A stretch of 17,599 nucleotides of DNA. Origin: Candidatus Omnitrophota bacterium. GTDB lineage: Bacteria; Omnitrophota; Koll11; Zapsychrales; Fredricksoniimonadaceae. Below the pieces are notes generated by a model that made no database searches, had not been told where the DNA came from, and worked only from the letters and a program-made list of their open reading frames with translations. The position numbers and the translations under genes were made by a program. Shown here piece by piece: positions 1 through 8,086 of the stretch. The DNA is taken from contig JAHFGF010000013.1 of assembly GCA_023247595.1 (NCBI GenBank), forward strand, positions 1-17,599. Reading direction: 5' to 3'. Every line of letters begins with the position of its first letter. Positions within the stretch are counted from its first letter, which is position 1.

Positions 1-3000
1 AGCATAGAAAATGGCGTGGTGGTCTCGACGGCGCAAATAAAGTTGTTTGGTGAAGAATCTGCTAAAAATGTCAGCTCATCCGTCAAAGACATGCTCAATG
101 AGGATTTAGCGGCTAGGCGTGTTCGTCCCATGCCGGCCGGGATCAAGACAGCATTCTTAATAGCAGCGGCCAAATCGGAACACATATCTCAAGATATTGC
201 CAATCGACTAGGTTTAAATAAAATCGCAGAAGTAAAAACTTTCAGGATTATTGATGTCCCTTATGTGCGCTTCGGGATGCAACTCATCGACGGGATATTG
301 TATGTGGAAAAACCGCATCTGGTCGCAGAGGCGCCTTATCTGGATGAGTCTGGTTTGATACGGCTGATACTATTAGCCAAAGTTCAAGTCTTGACCGGAG
401 ACATGGATTCAGCCAGGCGCGTGGTCTCTATGGCATTGATTGGGCAAAAGCCTTTATTCATGGAGCCTGTTATAACAAATGCCCGTCGCAGCGTTGAGGA
501 AATTCTTAATGCGGGTACGCGTATAGAGGTTCGTGCAACTCCAGCGGTTGAAAAAGTAGTTGCTGAATCATTACGCGAGATAAGAGCAGAAGTTGAACAA
601 AACATTATTGAGATCATAGGGGCCAGGGCTTCAACGATCGATGCCGATCCCTTGACCGGCGCCCGACGGTATCTCACCGAAGGAAAACGGTTTAACCGGA
701 TCGAAGGGCATGTTTATATTAAGGAAGGCGCGCGGTGGGATCTTCCTGTTGGTCTGCAATTACCCAGCCCGCTTAACGAAATTGTAAACACAAAACAAGG
801 AGCTCTCGTCATTCTGGCCGGGCCGATGTATAAAGGAGAAGATGCTGACATCGGGGCAATGTCTGACGATGAAATCTACACGTCCTTTGGTCTTGTCCGC
901 GTTAAGGATGATGGAGTGCCGGTCACGCTGCCGATGCTGGGAATTGCCGGACGCTCGATTTTGCTGCCGATAGGATACAAATTTGTAGTGAATCATTTTG
1001 GTGGTTTGCTGCAATCAGCTGATGAAACACAAATCGAGTTTGGTTCAATTCACGTGTTCGGTCTGGAATTCAAAGGCGCTGGAACACCGTCCTATCATGG
1101 TCATGGAATTTCGCGAGGTCGGGGTACGATCTTTGAAGAACATCAAGGTAAGGCTGGTATTTTTCTGGATTGGTGGCACCAAACTCGTTCTAGAAAAGCC
1201 GTTGGTCTTCAGGAAGCTGGTAAACAGGATATCAATCAAAAACGGGAGAATGCTGTCTTGCGTCACGGCGGAATTCTGACCCGTTTGACGGCCAGCGTTT
1301 TGCCTTTACTCAATCATCAGAATAATCAGTACAGCGTCGTGATGAGGATCCCGGTCGGTGATTATCGGCGCTTGAACGTCTTTGCTGACGAACATTCACC
1401 TACAGGAGAATTCAAAAAAGAACGGTTTGATCATATTTTAAGTGAAATATATCCAGGTATGTCTAAACACGAAGCGCGAAAGGTTTATTGGACGGCTTTA
1501 ACTCAGAATTATACGGCAAACTTTTTAGCAAATTTAAAGTCAAGAATTCTTCAGGGACAGAATGGATCAATTATAAATGTCGACTTGTTTGGTCGGGAAA
1601 CAGATCTGGAAGACTTTACCAATTTGGATGAACAAAGGCACAACGCCGAAGGGTTTAAAGAAGCATTTTTTTCTTGGATTAATAACTACATAAGGATATT
1701 GAGTTTAATTAAAGAAGATGACCCCGCGCTTTACGCTGAAACATACCAGCTTTTTAAAGATATCTTGGCCCGTAATTTTCGTTTTTCGGATGCTTCGTCG
1801 TCACCGGTTGAAGATTCAAATCCTGAGGCGGAAGGTCTGTCGAAGTTCAACGAAGGGGATATCGTCAAGTTTGTCGAAGGCGGTCTGGCCGGAAGAATAT
1901 ATGGATTTCCAAAAATAAGATTGGGCAGGGAGGTCATCAAAGCGGTGGCGGTCCTTCTTGGCGCATCCTATGGAGATGAGGTTCTTTGTTTTGTTGCCTT
2001 ATCGGACGCCCAAAGGATTCTAAGGCGGGTTGTTACCAATGGCGACAGGAAAAATTTGATCAAGCAGCGCCGTGCTCAGGAAGTCAAGATCGCAAAGTCC
2101 TGGCGCGGACGTTTGACGCTCAAGGATGTTTATGAAACATTGATTCTTCAGAAGAGTTTTGCGGACGTCTCATTCTGCGATGTCCGCAATGATTATTTTC
2201 ATCCCGAGTCGGCATTTTATCATCATCCCAAGATCAAGCTTACCGGAACCAAAAAGACAAACGCGCGTGTTGGTCAGTCAGATCTTAAGCCGCGGCGAAA
2301 GATCAATGCTTCGAAAAAGAAAGCATCGTCCGCCGTTTTACCGGTCATGAACTCAGCAAACTCAAACCCGGGGATGATGCATGTGCTTGAACAAAAAATT
2401 ACAGTTTCGATGACGCGCAATATTTTAGCGCCGTTAAACACCGACGGGTTGGATGTTATTTATCATACGATCGGATGGAAGAACAGGAACGTGTGGGTGC
2501 TTTTGGCGCGCGTTCGATACAAACGCGGGATTTATCCGGTCATGGTTTTACGTAAAGTAGTGCCTTGGGAAATTGAGAAGCCGCGCAGGAGACGTTTGCC
2601 GGTTTTTATGTTTCCGTTTTTCAAGAAGCATGACGGAGTTGGAATCAATCAGGCGCTTTTGCAAAATGTCTGGCCGGTTCCGATTCCTTCCGGCGGTCTT
2701 GCCTTGAAGGCCGCAAAGAAAGAAACGCTGGGCCCAACTTTATCGAGCAGAATAAAGGCGCTTGGCTCAGTGCCGTTACCCGTCGATGTTAACTCTTTAA
2801 TGGCCCCGCAAATATTTCCTGTGATGAAACCCGTTGAAACAAATCCGGCAATGGCCATACTGCCGGAAACTTTTTACTATCCGCCGACAGGGCCTTCTTT
2901 AGCTCGTGCGGTTAAGTCTGCAATTAAGATTGAAGGCGGTCTTGTGCCGCCGTCATCACGAAATCGTTCAAGGATCGTTTATTATTCTCAACGGGATATT

Positions 3001-3207
3001 ATTGCGCCGTTAAAGGGCATCAAGCGCGTTAAGTATGAGCGCAAGAAATTCACCCGGCGTCAGTCGAGGAATTTGTTGGAATGGTATCGAGGAAAGGCGA
3101 ATCGTTTTAATAAGTTTTCATCCTACCAGCCGATCATGGACATGCCGGCGTTTAACTTCCTGGAAGAATCAACCATGGTGCCGATGGGTATTCTCTTACC
3201 GTTATAA
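1..3207 (+). CDS. Large protein of unknown function, 5'-truncated by the window edge
   Basis: This frame is open from the first base. The GTG at 16 is only the first possible start inside the window, and five more in-frame codons precede it, so the gene probably begins upstream and more than 1,068 residues are visible. No signal peptide, membrane segment or catalytic motif that I recognise appears. Residue numbers below count from the GTG at 16. The first ~380 residues look like a mixed alpha/beta fold, and about 380-600 is more helical. From about 730 the chain is rich in Lys, Arg and Pro. Short elements recur in the C-terminal third: PVMN (776) and PVMK (935) each lead into an Asn-Pro-(Gly/Ala)-Met stretch, and RNILAPL (801-807) resembles RDIIAPL (993-999). 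Codon use is like that of its neighbours. It converges on mutL across a repeat-filled spacer. I do not recognise the family. Very large orphan proteins are known from Omnitrophota, and this may be the end of one. Confidence 0.8.
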   Translation, partial: SIENGVVVSTAQIKLFGEESAKNVSSSVKDMLNEDLAARRVRPMPAGIKTAFLIAAAKSEHISQDIANRLGLNKIAEVKTFRIIDVPYVRFGMQLIDGILYVEKPHLVAEAPYLDESGLIRLILLAKVQVLTGDMDSARRVVSMALIGQKPLFMEPVITNARRSVEEILNAGTRIEVRATPAVEKVVAESLREIRAEVEQNIIEIIGARASTIDADPLTGARRYLTEGKRFNRIEGHVYIKEGARWDLPVGLQLPSPLNEIVNTKQGALVILAGPMYKGEDADIGAMSDDEIYTSFGLVRVKDDGVPVTLPMLGIAGRSILLPIGYKFVVNHFGGLLQSADETQIEFGSIHVFGLEFKGAGTPSYHGHGISRGRGTIFEEHQGKAGIFLDWWHQTRSRKAVGLQEAGKQDINQKRENAVLRHGGILTRLTASVLPLLNHQNNQYSVVMRIPVGDYRRLNVFADEHSPTGEFKKERFDHILSEIYPGMSKHEARKVYWTALTQNYTANFLANLKSRILQGQNGSIINVDLFGRETDLEDFTNLDEQRHNAEGFKEAFFSWINNYIRILSLIKEDDPALYAETYQLFKDILARNFRFSDASSSPVEDSNPEAEGLSKFNEGDIVKFVEGGLAGRIYGFPKIRLGREVIKAVAVLLGASYGDEVLCFVALSDAQRILRRVVTNGDRKNLIKQRRAQEVKIAKSWRGRLTLKDVYETLILQKSFADVSFCDVRNDYFHPESAFYHHPKIKLTGTKKTNARVGQSDLKPRRKINASKKKASSAVLPVMNSANSNPGMMHVLEQKITVSMTRNILAPLNTDGLDVIYHTIGWKNRNVWVLLARVRYKRGIYPVMVLRKVVPWEIEKPRRRRLPVFMFPFFKKHDGVGINQALLQNVWPVPIPSGGLALKAAKKETLGPTLSSRIKALGSVPLPVDVNSLMAPQIFPVMKPVETNPAMAILPETFYYPPTGPSLARAVKSAIKIEGGLVPPSSRNRSRIVYYSQRDIIAPLKGIKRVKYERKKFTRRQSRNLLEWYRGKANRFNKFSSYQPIMDMPAFNFLEESTMVPMGILLPL

Positions 3208-3225
3208 TTTATAAAGTTGCGTATT

Positions 3226-3407
3226 GAAATTAATAGAAATTGAGAAATTAAGAAATTCGTTGAAATGGACAGTCACTAGAAATTTTAATAAATTCATTTA
3301 TGGAAATTAATAGAAATTGAGAAATTGAGAAATTCGTAGAAATGGATGGCCCTAATATCTGCCAATTTCTTAATTTCTATCAATTTCTCAATTTCTATTA
3401 ATTTCTT
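3226..3407. repeat. Three-copy 44-bp GAAATT-unit repeat (two direct, one inverted)
   Basis: Copy A (3226-3269) and copy B (3303-3346) are direct repeats that match at 42 of 44 positions and start 77 bp apart. Copy C (about 3364-3407) lies on the opposite strand. Each block is a series of GAAATT hexamers set 8 or 10 bp apart. The block fills the spacer between the ends of two convergent genes and runs into the stop codon of mutL at 3406-3408. It is not coding in any frame that makes sense. It could be a dispersed intergenic repeat, a bidirectional terminator or transcript-stabilising hairpin, or a binding array for a protein. Confidence 0.85.
3303..3405. terminator. Long inverted repeat between convergent gene ends (possible bidirectional terminator)
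   Basis: Positions 3303-3328 are a perfect 26-bp inverted match to 3380-3405, with a 51-bp loop. The stem is AT-rich, starts one base beyond the mutL stop codon and lies about 100 bp after the stop of the plus-strand gene. Its place suits transcription termination or 3'-end protection for both genes. It is not a classic GC-rich stem followed by a U tract, so the function is inferred. Confidence 0.45.
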
Positions 3408-5190
3408 AACTACGCAGGAATTGTTTCTCTAAGAAGTTATCATTTATTTCGATTACGGTTGGACGCCCATGCGGACAGGTGAAGGGGGCGTGGCATTCTA
3501 AAAGTTGTTTGCGTTGATATTGGGCCTGTTCGATGCTGAGTTTATCGCCGGTGACGATGGATGCCTTGCAGGCCCGCCGGGCAATGGTCAAATGGTCGCA
3601 GCGTTCGGCTTTTTCGCCGGAGAGAAGGGTTTGCAGTAATTGTTCCGGATTTTTAACCAATGTCGGGATGGTTTGAATAGCGACGGTGTCTTCATCAAAG
3701 GCTGTTGTGTCCAATCCCGCCTGCCTGAGTGTTTCCTGAGATTCTTCCCACGCGATCTTTTCCTGGGGAGTTAACTTCAAAAGAATCGGCGTCAGCAGGT
3801 TCTGCACTTCAACGGTTCCTTCATCAATCTGCCTTTTAAACTTTTCAAACATGACGCGTTCCTGGGCCGCGTGCTGATCAACCAGGATGAGCGACGCATC
3901 CACTTCCCAGAGGAGATATTTGTTGATAAAGCTTCCGATAAAGCGGGCGCGCTGAAATTTGTCGCGCAGAGATTCAACAGGTTTCTGAAATAGGTGCGTT
4001 TCCATTTCTTGATTGGAAACCAAGGCCTCGCCGACGACCGTTGGCGAATTTTTCGTAAAGAATTGAGCAGGATTAAACGTGCTTTGGGGTTTTCCCGGAT
4101 TATAAATCAATTGATCCGCGGCAATGCCCTGATCTTTCGACGGGAGCAATGCTGTGCCCGCGGTTAACGCGTGGGAAGAAAGGCTGCGCATCCCGCCGTG
4201 GGTCATCAGGGTGTATTCGACGGTATTTCGTATCAATGATGTGAGCCGGCCTTCTTGTTCAATCTTAACCTCGCGTTTCGCGGGGTGAATGTTGACGTCA
4301 ATCATGGACGGGTCGATTTCAATAAAAATCACAAAGCATCCGTAAGTCGACGGCGGCAGGATGAGTTTGTAGATGTCATTCACATGAAAGCCCAATGTCC
4401 GGTGGTCAACCGGCCGGCTGTTGATAAAAAAATGTTGAAGGTCCCGGCGGGAACGCTGGATATTAATATTACCCAGAACCATGCGCAAGTGAATGCCGGC
4501 TTCTTTGAATCCCTGGTCTACTTCAATGAGATTTTTTTCGTCGAGGTTCAATGACCGCGCGACGCGTTCCTTAAGCGAGTTGACCGGTTTTGCATCAAGG
4601 ATGGTTCTGCCGGCGTGCGTCAGTTTAAAATGAACGATCGGATAGAGCAAAGTATAGGGAAGAAAGGTGTCGATGATTTGGTTGAGCTCTGTTGTGTTGG
4701 ACTTAAGAAATTTCTTACGCGCGGGCGTATTAAAGAAGAGTTCGGAAATTTTGATGTCTGTTCCGTGGCCCGACGTAGCGGCCGGTTCAAGGTTTTGACG
4801 TTCGCCGCCTCTGACGTGCAGCTGCCATCCCATAGCCGCGCCAACCGCCTGGCTTGTCAGAACAACATCCGCGATTGACCCGATACTGAAAAGCGCTTCT
4901 CCGCGAAAGCCCAGCGACTGCAATCGTTCCAAGTCGTCGATGGCGGCAATCTTGCTGGTGGCATGACGCTGAAAAAGGTTTTGCAAATCCTCATGAGCGA
5001 TGCCGGAACCATTGTCTTTGATGTGGATGAGTTGTTTGCCGGCGTCTTTGAGATGGACTTCGAGTGTCGTGGCTCCCGCGTCCAGCGCGTTTTCCACGCA
5101 TTCCTTGACGACGGAAGCCGGCCGCTCAATAACTTCGCCGGCCGCGATTTTAGCAATGACATCTGAGGGGAGGATTTGGACTTTACGCAT
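3406..5190 (-). CDS. mutL: DNA mismatch repair protein MutL (endonuclease type)
   Basis: MutL couples mismatch recognition by MutS to strand removal. The 594-residue protein starts at ATG 5190 with MRKVQILPSDVIAKIAAGEV, the conserved MutL start. The longer frame back to 5250 only reads through the upstream hairpin. The N-terminal GHKL ATPase shows ENALDAGA (33-40; E30 aligns with the E. coli general base, N34 binds Mg), DNGSGI (59-64), GFRGEAL (94-100) and FNTPARKKFL (153-162). A poorly conserved linker follows. The C-terminal domain has DQHAAQE (438-444) plus E449, which fits DQHA-X2-E-X4-E, the metal site of nicking MutL proteins, and CPHGRP (572-577). The protein should therefore nick DNA itself, as in bacteria without MutH. 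It lies downstream of mutS, probably in one transcript, separated by a 92-bp hairpin spacer. No Shine-Dalgarno sequence is visible before the ATG. Confidence 0.97.
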   Translation of the reverse strand: MRKVQILPSDVIAKIAAGEVIERPASVVKECVENALDAGATTLEVHLKDAGKQLIHIKDNGSGIAHEDLQNLFQRHATSKIAAIDDLERLQSLGFRGEALFSIGSIADVVLTSQAVGAAMGWQLHVRGGERQNLEPAATSGHGTDIKISELFFNTPARKKFLKSNTTELNQIIDTFLPYTLLYPIVHFKLTHAGRTILDAKPVNSLKERVARSLNLDEKNLIEVDQGFKEAGIHLRMVLGNINIQRSRRDLQHFFINSRPVDHRTLGFHVNDIYKLILPPSTYGCFVIFIEIDPSMIDVNIHPAKREVKIEQEGRLTSLIRNTVEYTLMTHGGMRSLSSHALTAGTALLPSKDQGIAADQLIYNPGKPQSTFNPAQFFTKNSPTVVGEALVSNQEMETHLFQKPVESLRDKFQRARFIGSFINKYLLWEVDASLILVDQHAAQERVMFEKFKRQIDEGTVEVQNLLTPILLKLTPQEKIAWEESQETLRQAGLDTTAFDEDTVAIQTIPTLVKNPEQLLQTLLSGEKAERCDHLTIARRACKASIVTGDKLSIEQAQYQRKQLLECHAPFTCPHGRPTVIEINDNFLEKQFLRS

Positions 5191-5203
5191 AGTTTTAGCG
5201 AGA

Positions 5204-5280
5204 GTACACAGGTACACAAAGGACACAAGTACACATGGCGGCATGTGCACATGAGTTGTGTACCTTGTGCTCCTGTGTAC
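5204..5280. repeat. Long imperfect hairpin of GTACACA-like units between mutS and mutL
   Basis: The outer arms 5204-5212 and 5272-5280 pair perfectly (GTACACAGG/CCTGTGTAC). The inner arms 5229-5237 and 5242-5250 match at 8 of 9 positions and flank a four-base loop at 5238-5241. The middle of the stem pairs imperfectly, giving a roughly 36-bp stem. Each arm is itself a run of ACACA-containing units at a step of about 8-9 bp. It almost fills the 92-bp spacer, from 2 bp after the mutS stop to 13 bp before the mutL start. It may attenuate transcription, stabilise mRNA, or bring the mutS end close to the mutL start. Confidence 0.8.
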
Positions 5281-5282
5281 CC

Positions 5283-7832
5283 TTAGTTATTTAGTTTATT
5301 TTTTAATTCATTCAATTTATTCAACGCCTCCACCGGCGTGAGTGTGTTGACGTCCACGGCTTTTAAGGCCTCTTTGACTTCGTCCATGGTTTCATCGCTC
5401 GACGGTGAAAAGAAATTAAATTGGTCTTTGTCTTTTGGCGTGCGCATGGTCGAGCGCGAACCGCTTTCGAGTTCGCTTAAGATTTTCTTTGAACGTTGGA
5501 TAACGCCATCAGGAATTCCGGCGAGCTTCGCGACATAAATGCCGTAACTGTCATCTGTTGAACCCGGAACAATCTTATGCATAAAAATAATCTTATCCTG
5601 CCATTCCTTGACGGCCACGTTAAAGTTTTTGACACCTGAAAGTTGCTCGCTCAATGAGGTCAGCTCATGGAAATGTGTGGCAAAAAGCGTGCGGGCCTTT
5701 TTCGACTGCAGGTGTTCCGCCAGCGCCCAGGCAAGGCTTAATCCGTCGTAGGTGGATGTGCCGCGGCCGATTTCATCGAGGATGATTAAAGAGCGGCCCG
5801 TCATGTTATTTAAAATGTCGGCCGCTTCGGTCATCTCAACCATAAAGGTGCTTTGGCCTTTGGCGATTTCATCGTGCGCGCCGATGCGGGTAAAAATTTT
5901 ATCGACGACGCCAATAACCGCGCGGCTGGCCGGAATGAAACTGCCCATTTGCGCCATGATAACCAGGATGGCAGATTGACGGATATAGGTTGATTTGCCG
6001 GCCATGTTCGGCCCGGTCAAGATAACCAAGTGATGGGCGTCGCAATCCAGATAGGTGTCATTCGCGATAAAAGTTTCGACGGCAGTTGCCTCGACAACCG
6101 GATGCCGGCCGTCTTTAATGTCTAAAATATTTGAATCATTGACTTGAGGATTGATATAACCAGGCTGCCCGGCGAGAACGCTCAACGCGTGTATGCAGTC
6201 CACCGTCGCTAACTGATCGGCATAAGTGTGCAATGACGCGGTATTGTTAAGAATGGTTTGGTGGATATCTTTGAGAATTTTGTTTTCAATGGATAAGATT
6301 TTTTCCTGCGCGGTCAGGAATTTTTCTTCATACTCTTTGAGTTCAGGCGTGATGTAGCGCTCGCCGTTGACGAGCGTTTGTTTGCGGATGTAGTGGGCCG
6401 GGGCGAGTTTCTGGTTGGCCTTGGTGATTTCAATGAAATAGCCGAACACATTGTTGTAGCCAACTTTTAAAGAATTAATGCCGGTCTTTTTAATTTCCTG
6501 CGCTTGATAATTCTTTAGCCATTCCCGTCCGTTGTCCTGGATTGACCTGAGATCGTCGAGTTCCGCGTTATATCCCGGGCGGATGATTTTTCCTTCGGGT
6601 TTTGCCAGCGGCATGTCGGGATTGATTGACCGGCTTAAAATATCACGCAATTCAGGAAGGTCGTCGATGTTCAATAATGAGAAACGATTAGTAGATTGTA
6701 ATGATTGTAGAAAGTTCTGAATGTCCGGCCCGCGCAAAAGGCTGTTTCGAATGGCCAAAATATCTTTAGGCGCGGCGAATCCGCAGCTGAGCCGCGACAG
6801 GCTTTTTTCCAGGTCAGGGATATTTCTCAGTAGATTTTCGGCTAACGCGTTTGATTTTTCCGACGAGTTTTTTAAAAATTCCACGGCAAGTTGGCGCTGC
6901 TCAATAGCCGCTGGATTTTTTAATGGATGATACAGCCAAAACCGGAATAACCGCCGGCCCATCGGGGTGAGTGTTTTATCTAATGTTTTTAAAAGCGATT
7001 CCATTTCCAAACCATAGTGCGCCGCGGGCGAAATAAAGACGAAATCATTGTCGGTGTACAGCGAAAGCCGGTCGATGTGTTTGAGCGGCTGTTTATTCAT
7101 TTGTTTCAAATATTCAAGCAAAGCCCCGCAGCTGGATTGGGCCAAAGGCAAGTCATCAATCCCAAACCCTTTGAGCGAATGCGTGCCGAAATGATCGCAA
7201 AGATTTTTTCGGGCCATGTCCGTGTTAAACGACCAGTCTCCGAAGGGCGATAACGTCATTCCTTTGGTTTTCAAAAGAGGATGGTTCAGGATTTCTTTAA
7301 TTTCCTGTTTAAGGCTTTCCGGAAAAACACATTCATAGACGGGAAGTTTGCTGATGATTTCAATAACGGGGTGGATGCTCGTGAATTGGTTGGTCTGAAT
7401 GCTTCCGTTGGTGACATCGGTAAAAGCCAGACCAATGGCTTTACCGTTGGGGCTTATCGACAGCAGATAACGCGAATCAGTGGCATCGTCAAAAAATGTC
7501 CCTGCCGTGACCACGCGGATGACGTCGCGTTTGACAATTCCTTTGGCCTGCGCGGGATCTTCAACCTGTTCGCAGATAGCGACTTTCTGCCCAGCTTTAA
7601 TCAATTTGGCAATGTAGTTTTCCGCGGCATGGAAAGGAACGCCGCACATGGGAATACGGGTAGAGGCGTCACTGCCTCTTGATGTTAAAACCAGATCAAG
7701 AATAGCCGATGCTGTTTTAGCATCGTCAAAAAACATTTCATAGAAATCGCCGAGGCGGAAAAAGAGGATGCAGTCCTGATAGTTTTTTTTAATCTGCTGA
7801 TACTGTTTCAGCATGGGGGTTGCTGATTCCAT
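5283..7832 (-). CDS. mutS: DNA mismatch repair protein MutS
   Basis: MutS binds mispaired and looped-out bases as a dimer and, on ATP binding, recruits MutL. At 849 residues it has the usual length for MutS1. The start MESATPMLKQY aligns with the conserved beginning of the family. The mismatch-probing motif is FYE at 30-32 (F30 stacks on the mispair, E32 hydrogen-bonds to it). The connector, lever and clamp regions follow. The C-terminal ABC-type ATPase has Walker A GPNMAGKST (607-615), Walker B ILDEIG with D686 and E687, the GRGTSTYDG signature (689-697) and the TLFATHFHEL stretch with H720. QFNFF (804-808) is a candidate sliding-clamp motif followed by a short helical tail. The gene is intact. 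It is divergent from the coiled-coil genes, and mutL follows on the same strand. Upstream there is no convincing Shine-Dalgarno sequence. Confidence 0.98.
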   Translation of the reverse strand: MESATPMLKQYQQIKKNYQDCILFFRLGDFYEMFFDDAKTASAILDLVLTSRGSDASTRIPMCGVPFHAAENYIAKLIKAGQKVAICEQVEDPAQAKGIVKRDVIRVVTAGTFFDDATDSRYLLSISPNGKAIGLAFTDVTNGSIQTNQFTSIHPVIEIISKLPVYECVFPESLKQEIKEILNHPLLKTKGMTLSPFGDWSFNTDMARKNLCDHFGTHSLKGFGIDDLPLAQSSCGALLEYLKQMNKQPLKHIDRLSLYTDNDFVFISPAAHYGLEMESLLKTLDKTLTPMGRRLFRFWLYHPLKNPAAIEQRQLAVEFLKNSSEKSNALAENLLRNIPDLEKSLSRLSCGFAAPKDILAIRNSLLRGPDIQNFLQSLQSTNRFSLLNIDDLPELRDILSRSINPDMPLAKPEGKIIRPGYNAELDDLRSIQDNGREWLKNYQAQEIKKTGINSLKVGYNNVFGYFIEITKANQKLAPAHYIRKQTLVNGERYITPELKEYEEKFLTAQEKILSIENKILKDIHQTILNNTASLHTYADQLATVDCIHALSVLAGQPGYINPQVNDSNILDIKDGRHPVVEATAVETFIANDTYLDCDAHHLVILTGPNMAGKSTYIRQSAILVIMAQMGSFIPASRAVIGVVDKIFTRIGAHDEIAKGQSTFMVEMTEAADILNNMTGRSLIILDEIGRGTSTYDGLSLAWALAEHLQSKKARTLFATHFHELTSLSEQLSGVKNFNVAVKEWQDKIIFMHKIVPGSTDDSYGIYVAKLAGIPDGVIQRSKKILSELESGSRSTMRTPKDKDQFNFFSPSSDETMDEVKEALKAVDVNTLTPVEALNKLNELKNKLNN

Positions 7833-7994
7833 AGTTTGTATTTATATCATAAATGAATTGAGTTTAAAACAAATAATCTTAATCCTAGGGGTTAATTTTG
7901 TTAGAGCGTTTATATTTGCCTGCGCCATCCGGGTTGGCTGGAAAGTGCTCGAAATTGGTATTTTATGGCATCAAATGTAATTAAAATGCCTTCC

Positions 7995-8023
7995 TTGACA
8001 TAAAGCCGTCAGCCGGTTATACT
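7995..8023 (+). promoter_or_regulatory. Sigma70-type promoter for the coiled-coil gene pair
   Basis: TTGACA at 7995-8000 and TATACT at 8018-8023 are separated by exactly 17 bp, close to the housekeeping consensus. The predicted start of transcription is near 8030, giving a leader of about 57 nt before the ATG at 8087. Five base pairs before the -35 box there is a GGCAT/ATGCC inverted pair (7967-7971 and 7986-7990), which could be an operator but may be chance. Confidence 0.75.
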
Positions 8024-8086
8024 TTACCATTATCTTTTTACCAAACACCATTTAAACATCCCAAGAGGCTATTTTTAGCACGAAAT

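Noticed and set aside
3226..3407. CRISPR-like array
   Set aside because: There are only three copies, one inverted, the gaps differ in length and are themselves AT-rich, and no cas gene is present.
5191..5250. In-frame extension of mutL by 20 residues to an ATG at 5250
   Set aside because: The extension is encoded entirely by the hairpin spacer, has no ribosome binding site, and the conserved MutL start is at 5190.
7281..7682. Plus-strand open frame of 133 codons opposite mutS
   Set aside because: It lies fully antisense to the conserved N-terminal region of MutS, which explains the open frame.
7836..7875. mutS promoter (TATGAT-like box at 7846-7851 on the minus strand)
   Set aside because: No -35 box lies at a proper distance and the leader would be only a few bases long; the AT-rich region gives many chance matches.
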